Notes under the pieces: model-generated
The model's database searches: none
What the model was told of the DNA's origin: nothing
Seen by the model: the letters and a program-made list of their open reading frames with translations, nothing else
Shown: positions 62,062 through 64,000 of the stretch, piece after piece
Layout: every line of letters starts with the position of its first letter
How positions within the stretch are numbered: the stretch's first letter is position 1
Assembly (NCBI GenBank): GCA_946404405.1
Contig: CAMJDL010000010.1
Location: forward strand, 1 to 64,000
DNA from: an uncultured Prevotella sp.
GTDB lineage: Bacteria > Bacteroidota > Bacteroidia > Bacteroidales > Bacteroidaceae
Reading direction: 5' to 3'
Length of the DNA: 64,000 nucleotides
Position numbers and translations under genes: made by a program

Positions 62062-62082
62062 GGGACGTGAGTTTTGAGAGAT

Positions 62083-62430
62083 TTAGTTGATTAGGACGTC
62101 AGCCAGGAAGCGGACAAGCGGACGCTCAATCCACGCCTTACGGTTGACGAAAACAACGACGAGCAGAACCAGAAAAAAGAGGGCAACGAGTAAGAAGGCG
62201 AGGGCAGTGCCTGTGAAAGGGACAAGCCAGTAGACGCAGGCAAATGAGAGATAGAACAGGAAGGATATGCCTAAGAGAAGAAAGACGAAGGTCAGCGTTA
62301 GTGCTGTGGCCAGACGTACTATCTTCTGGATAACGTCAAGTTTCAGGTATTCGCCCTGAAGCCCGACGTAATTCTTGACAGATTCCACCAATTGCGCGAT
62401 GGACTCTACATTCTTGTCGCTCGACAACAT
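62083..62430 (-). CDS. Phage holin superfamily III-like (DUF1469) membrane protein
   Basis: A 115-residue protein with an N-terminal amphipathic helix (SIAQLVESVKNYVGLQGEYLKLDV) and two long membrane helices (LTLTFVFLLLGISFLFYLSFACVYWLV; ALAFLLVALFFLVLLVVVFV). The name holin comes from fold similarity. There are no phage genes here, so a stress or envelope role is more likely. It lies between a YtxH-type gene and an 80-residue gene on the same strand. Confidence 0.75.
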   Translation of the reverse strand: MLSSDKNVESIAQLVESVKNYVGLQGEYLKLDVIQKIVRLATALTLTFVFLLLGISFLFYLSFACVYWLVPFTGTALAFLLVALFFLVLLVVVFVNRKAWIERPLVRFLADVLIN

Positions 62431-62447
62431 CTATTTAATGATCAATC

Positions 62448-62660
62448 TTATACTTCGGGAGCTGCGTCGGCAATGTCGTCAACGAGGTCGCTGACCTGCT
62501 TGCGGCTCAGCTTGATGTTGTGCTTCTTCATGAAGTCATCAACAGCATCGGTGATTTTACTGCGGGTGTCAACACCTTTTTCAGGGGCTATCAAAAGTCC
62601 AATCACTGCACCAGCCAAAGCTCCGCCGACAAATGCGCCTAAATAACCTAAACTTCTCAT
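62448..62660 (-). CDS. YtxH-type small membrane protein
   Basis: A 70-residue protein. The ATG at 62660 gives MRSLGYLGAFVGGALAGAVIGLLIAPEKG, the typical Gly/Ala-rich YtxH helix followed by APEKG. The C-terminal half is an amphipathic helix rich in Asp/Lys. YtxH proteins are linked to general stress in Firmicutes; the role in Bacteroidetes is unknown. It is first in a three-gene unit; promoter at 62702-62709. Confidence 0.78.
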   Translation of the reverse strand: MRSLGYLGAFVGGALAGAVIGLLIAPEKGVDTRSKITDAVDDFMKKHNIKLSRKQVSDLVDDIADAAPEV

Positions 62661-62701
62661 AATATTTAATAATTTTAATAAGTAAAACAAGTTTTCGTTG
62701 G

Positions 62702-62709
62702 CAAATGTA
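62702..62709 (-). promoter_or_regulatory. -7 box of the YtxH operon
   Basis: TACATTTG on the minus strand, 41 bp before the ATG. Confidence 0.6.
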
Positions 62710-62772
62710 CGGAAAGATTTCGAAATTAACAAACTTTACGCACCTTTTTTTTTGAAATTGATGTAGAATTTG

Positions 62773-62780
62773 TAACTTTG
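62773..62780 (+). promoter_or_regulatory. -7 box of the SPOR-ruvX-def operon
   Basis: TAACTTTG, 57 bp before the ATG at 62838. Confidence 0.6.
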
Positions 62781-62837
62781 CGGTGTTTTTTAGGAACAAC
62801 AAATAAAATAAAGGATTAAATTATAAAGGAAAAAAGT

Positions 62838-63371
62838 ATGAAAAAGTACACCTTAATTTGCGCAGCAGTGTGCGCAGCAATGGCTTTTACAAGTTGTAAA
62901 TCGAGCGAGAGTGCCTACAAACAGGCTTATCTGAAGGCTAAGCAGCAAGAGGAATTGCAGCAGCGTCAGCAGGCCGAGCAGCAGGCCGAACAGCAGACTG
63001 CCGCAGTCGAGCAGCAGACAGAGGCTGCCGTAGTCACTCCGTTGCAGGAGAAAGCCGCCGACCAGACGCAGGTTATGGATAATGGTGATAACGTACAGGT
63101 TCGTCAGGAGACTGTTTCTGTTGTAAACGGTGACGGTCTGAATAATTTCAGTGTGGTTGTTGGTTCATTCTCTCTGAAAGCTAATGCTGAGGGATTGCAG
63201 CAGACTTTGAAGCAGCAGGGATATAATGCTCAGGTAGTTGTCAACAAGAACGTGGAACCCGCTATGTACCGCGTCATTGCTACAACATTTGCCACAAAGG
63301 CCGAAGCTGCTGCAAGCCGTACTTCGCTGCAAGGAAAGTATCCTGGCGCTTGGCTGCTTTACTCTAAATAA
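62838..63371 (+). CDS. SPOR-domain lipoprotein
   Basis: A 177-residue lipoprotein: signal peptide LICAAVCAAMAFTSC with Cys20, a Gln/Glu/Ala-rich coiled or extended linker (about 30-75), and a SPOR domain at about 102-177 (NFSVVVGSFSLKANAEGLQQTLKQQGYNA, then MYRVIATTFATKAEAAASRTSL). SPOR domains bind denuded glycan strands at division sites, so it may sit at the septum on the envelope side. The next gene (ruvX) starts 3 bp after its stop. Confidence 0.88.
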   Translation: MKKYTLICAAVCAAMAFTSCKSSESAYKQAYLKAKQQEELQQRQQAEQQAEQQTAAVEQQTEAAVVTPLQEKAADQTQVMDNGDNVQVRQETVSVVNGDGLNNFSVVVGSFSLKANAEGLQQTLKQQGYNAQVVVNKNVEPAMYRVIATTFATKAEAAASRTSLQGKYPGAWLLYSK

Positions 63372-63374
63372 GCA

Positions 63375-63788
63375 GTGGCACGAATCTTATCAATAGATTA
63401 CGGAAAGAAACGAACGGGGCTTGCTGTATCCGACCCGCTGCAGCTTATTGCCGGCGGGTTGGCTACGGTGGCTACGCACGAGTTGTTTGACTACTTGGTG
63501 CAGTATGTCGGGCGTGAGCAGGTGGAGCGCATCGTCATTGGCGAGCCCCGTCAGCCTAACGGTCAGCCCAGCGAGAATCTGGCACGCGTCCAGCAGTTCG
63601 TCAACCGTTGGCGCAAGCAGCGACCGGATATCCCCATCGACTACTACGACGAGCGTTTCACTTCCGTATTGGCCCATCAGGCAATGCTCGATGCCGGACT
63701 GAAGAAGAAAGCCCGACAGGACAAGGCTCTTGTCGACGAGATCTCGGCCACGATAATCCTTGAGGATTACCTCCGTAGTCGCAAATAA
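63375..63788 (+). CDS. ruvX: RuvX/YqgF RNase H-like nuclease
   Basis: A 137-residue protein with a GTG start 3 bp after the preceding stop. [21 protein letters not shown] (about 2-22) holds the first catalytic Asp. [17 protein letters not shown] contains the second acidic residue, [15 protein letters not shown] (about 95-109) a further Glu, and [18 protein letters not shown] the last Asp. YqgF-family proteins act on Holliday junctions or in 16S rRNA 5' end maturation. It is cotranscribed with the SPOR gene and probably def. Confidence 0.93.
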   Translation: MARILSIDYGKKRTGLAVSDPLQLIAGGLATVATHELFDYLVQYVGREQVERIVIGEPRQPNGQPSENLARVQQFVNRWRKQRPDIPIDYYDERFTSVLAHQAMLDAGLKKKARQDKALVDEISATIILEDYLRSRK

Positions 63789-63816
63789 TATTATCATTCA
63801 TCATTTATCATTTAGG
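63789..63816 (+). repeat. Heptamer array between ruvX and def, four units
   Basis: The units are TATTATC, ATTCATC, ATTTATC and ATTTAGG, beginning at the base after the ruvX stop. Confidence 0.75.
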
Positions 63817-63832
63817 CCAAAGGCCGCATATT

Positions 63833-64000
63833 ATGATTCTACCTATTTATATATATGGTCAGCCCGTATTGCGAAAAGTGGCTGAAGACATTACACCCGA
63901 CTATCCCGAATTGAAACAGCTGATTGCCGACATGTGGGAGACGCTGGCCGAGAGCGAAGGTATCGGATTGGCAGCACCGCAAATCGGGCGTTCCATCCGT
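63833..64000 (+). CDS. def: Peptide deformylase, 3' partial
   Basis: Removes the formyl group from the N-terminal Met of new proteins. The first 56 residues are visible: [20 protein letters not shown] and motif I in [16 protein letters not shown] (GxGLAAPQ, about 44-51). The frame runs off the window, so motifs II and III are not seen. The ATG at 63833 is 44 bp after the ruvX stop, the gap being largely a heptamer array. Confidence 0.93.
   Translation, partial: MILPIYIYGQPVLRKVAEDITPDYPELKQLIADMWETLAESEGIGLAAPQIGRSIR

Noticed and set aside
62083..62430. Phage holin suggesting a prophage remnant
   Set aside because: No lysin, structural or integrase genes are near; the YtxH/holin-like/small-protein trio is an ordinary chromosomal arrangement in Bacteroidetes.

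Overview
The window looks like chromosome of a Prevotella-type member of the Bacteroidales. This rests on gene content (GT3-type glycogen synthase beside an alpha-glucan phosphorylase, DUF4348 and LruC lipoproteins, the YtxH/holin-like trio, ptb-buk, a VapE-type protein with a BT4734-like N-terminus) and on promoters. At least 20 genes are preceded by a Bacteroidetes -7 box (TAnnTTTG), often with TTTG about 20 bp upstream. No database search was run, so genus is an inference. No tRNA, rRNA, CRISPR array, IS element or prophage was seen.

Layout. 1-4353: the 3' part of a large secreted protein and two further exported proteins. 4433-7084: aspS, a histone-H1-tailed winged-helix protein and a small winged-helix-like protein. 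7067-20991: a patchwork of short, often divergent or convergent transcription units with glycosyltransferases (GT2 and GT4), an acetyltransferase, an acyltransferase, UDP-galactopyranose mutase (glf) and a large LruC lipoprotein. 20992-23416: a 500-bp non-coding stretch rich in inverted repeats, then a lone VapE-like gene. 23509-26581: an acyltransferase, a GT2 and a TupA-like ATP-grasp gene. 26583-41017: a long minus-strand exopolysaccharide/capsule operon, read from 41017 downwards. It encodes a receiver protein, an initiating sugar-phosphate transferase, a half-size TolC-like protein, a Wzc-like co-polymerase, a Wzy polymerase/ligase, three GT2s, a Wzx flippase, a DUF6625 protein, a GT4 and a GT2. 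41208-64000: housekeeping and central metabolism (xylB, buk-ptb, lepA, a Crp/Fnr regulator, ispE, glycogen synthase and phosphorylase, a pheS-thiE-like-prs-tlpA operon, murB and neighbours, an AraC/TPR membrane regulator, ruvX and the start of def).

How the genes work together. The polysaccharide block supplies a Wzx/Wzy-type pathway: initiation on undecaprenyl phosphate, GT assembly, flipping, polymerisation and export. Its initiating transferase carries a receiver-like N-terminal domain and follows a stand-alone receiver protein, which suggests signal control at the first committed step. The Wzc homologue has a degenerate Walker A. No Wza was found, only a half-length TolC-like protein.

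The most striking structure not explained by genes is a dispersed family of short tandem repeats, mostly of period 7, plus 8-, 9- and 21-bp versions. They occur between genes, beside promoters, at gene ends and in frame inside coding sequences. One 21-bp family appears both as eight exact-length units upstream of ispE and as three in-frame units inside the VapE-like gene.
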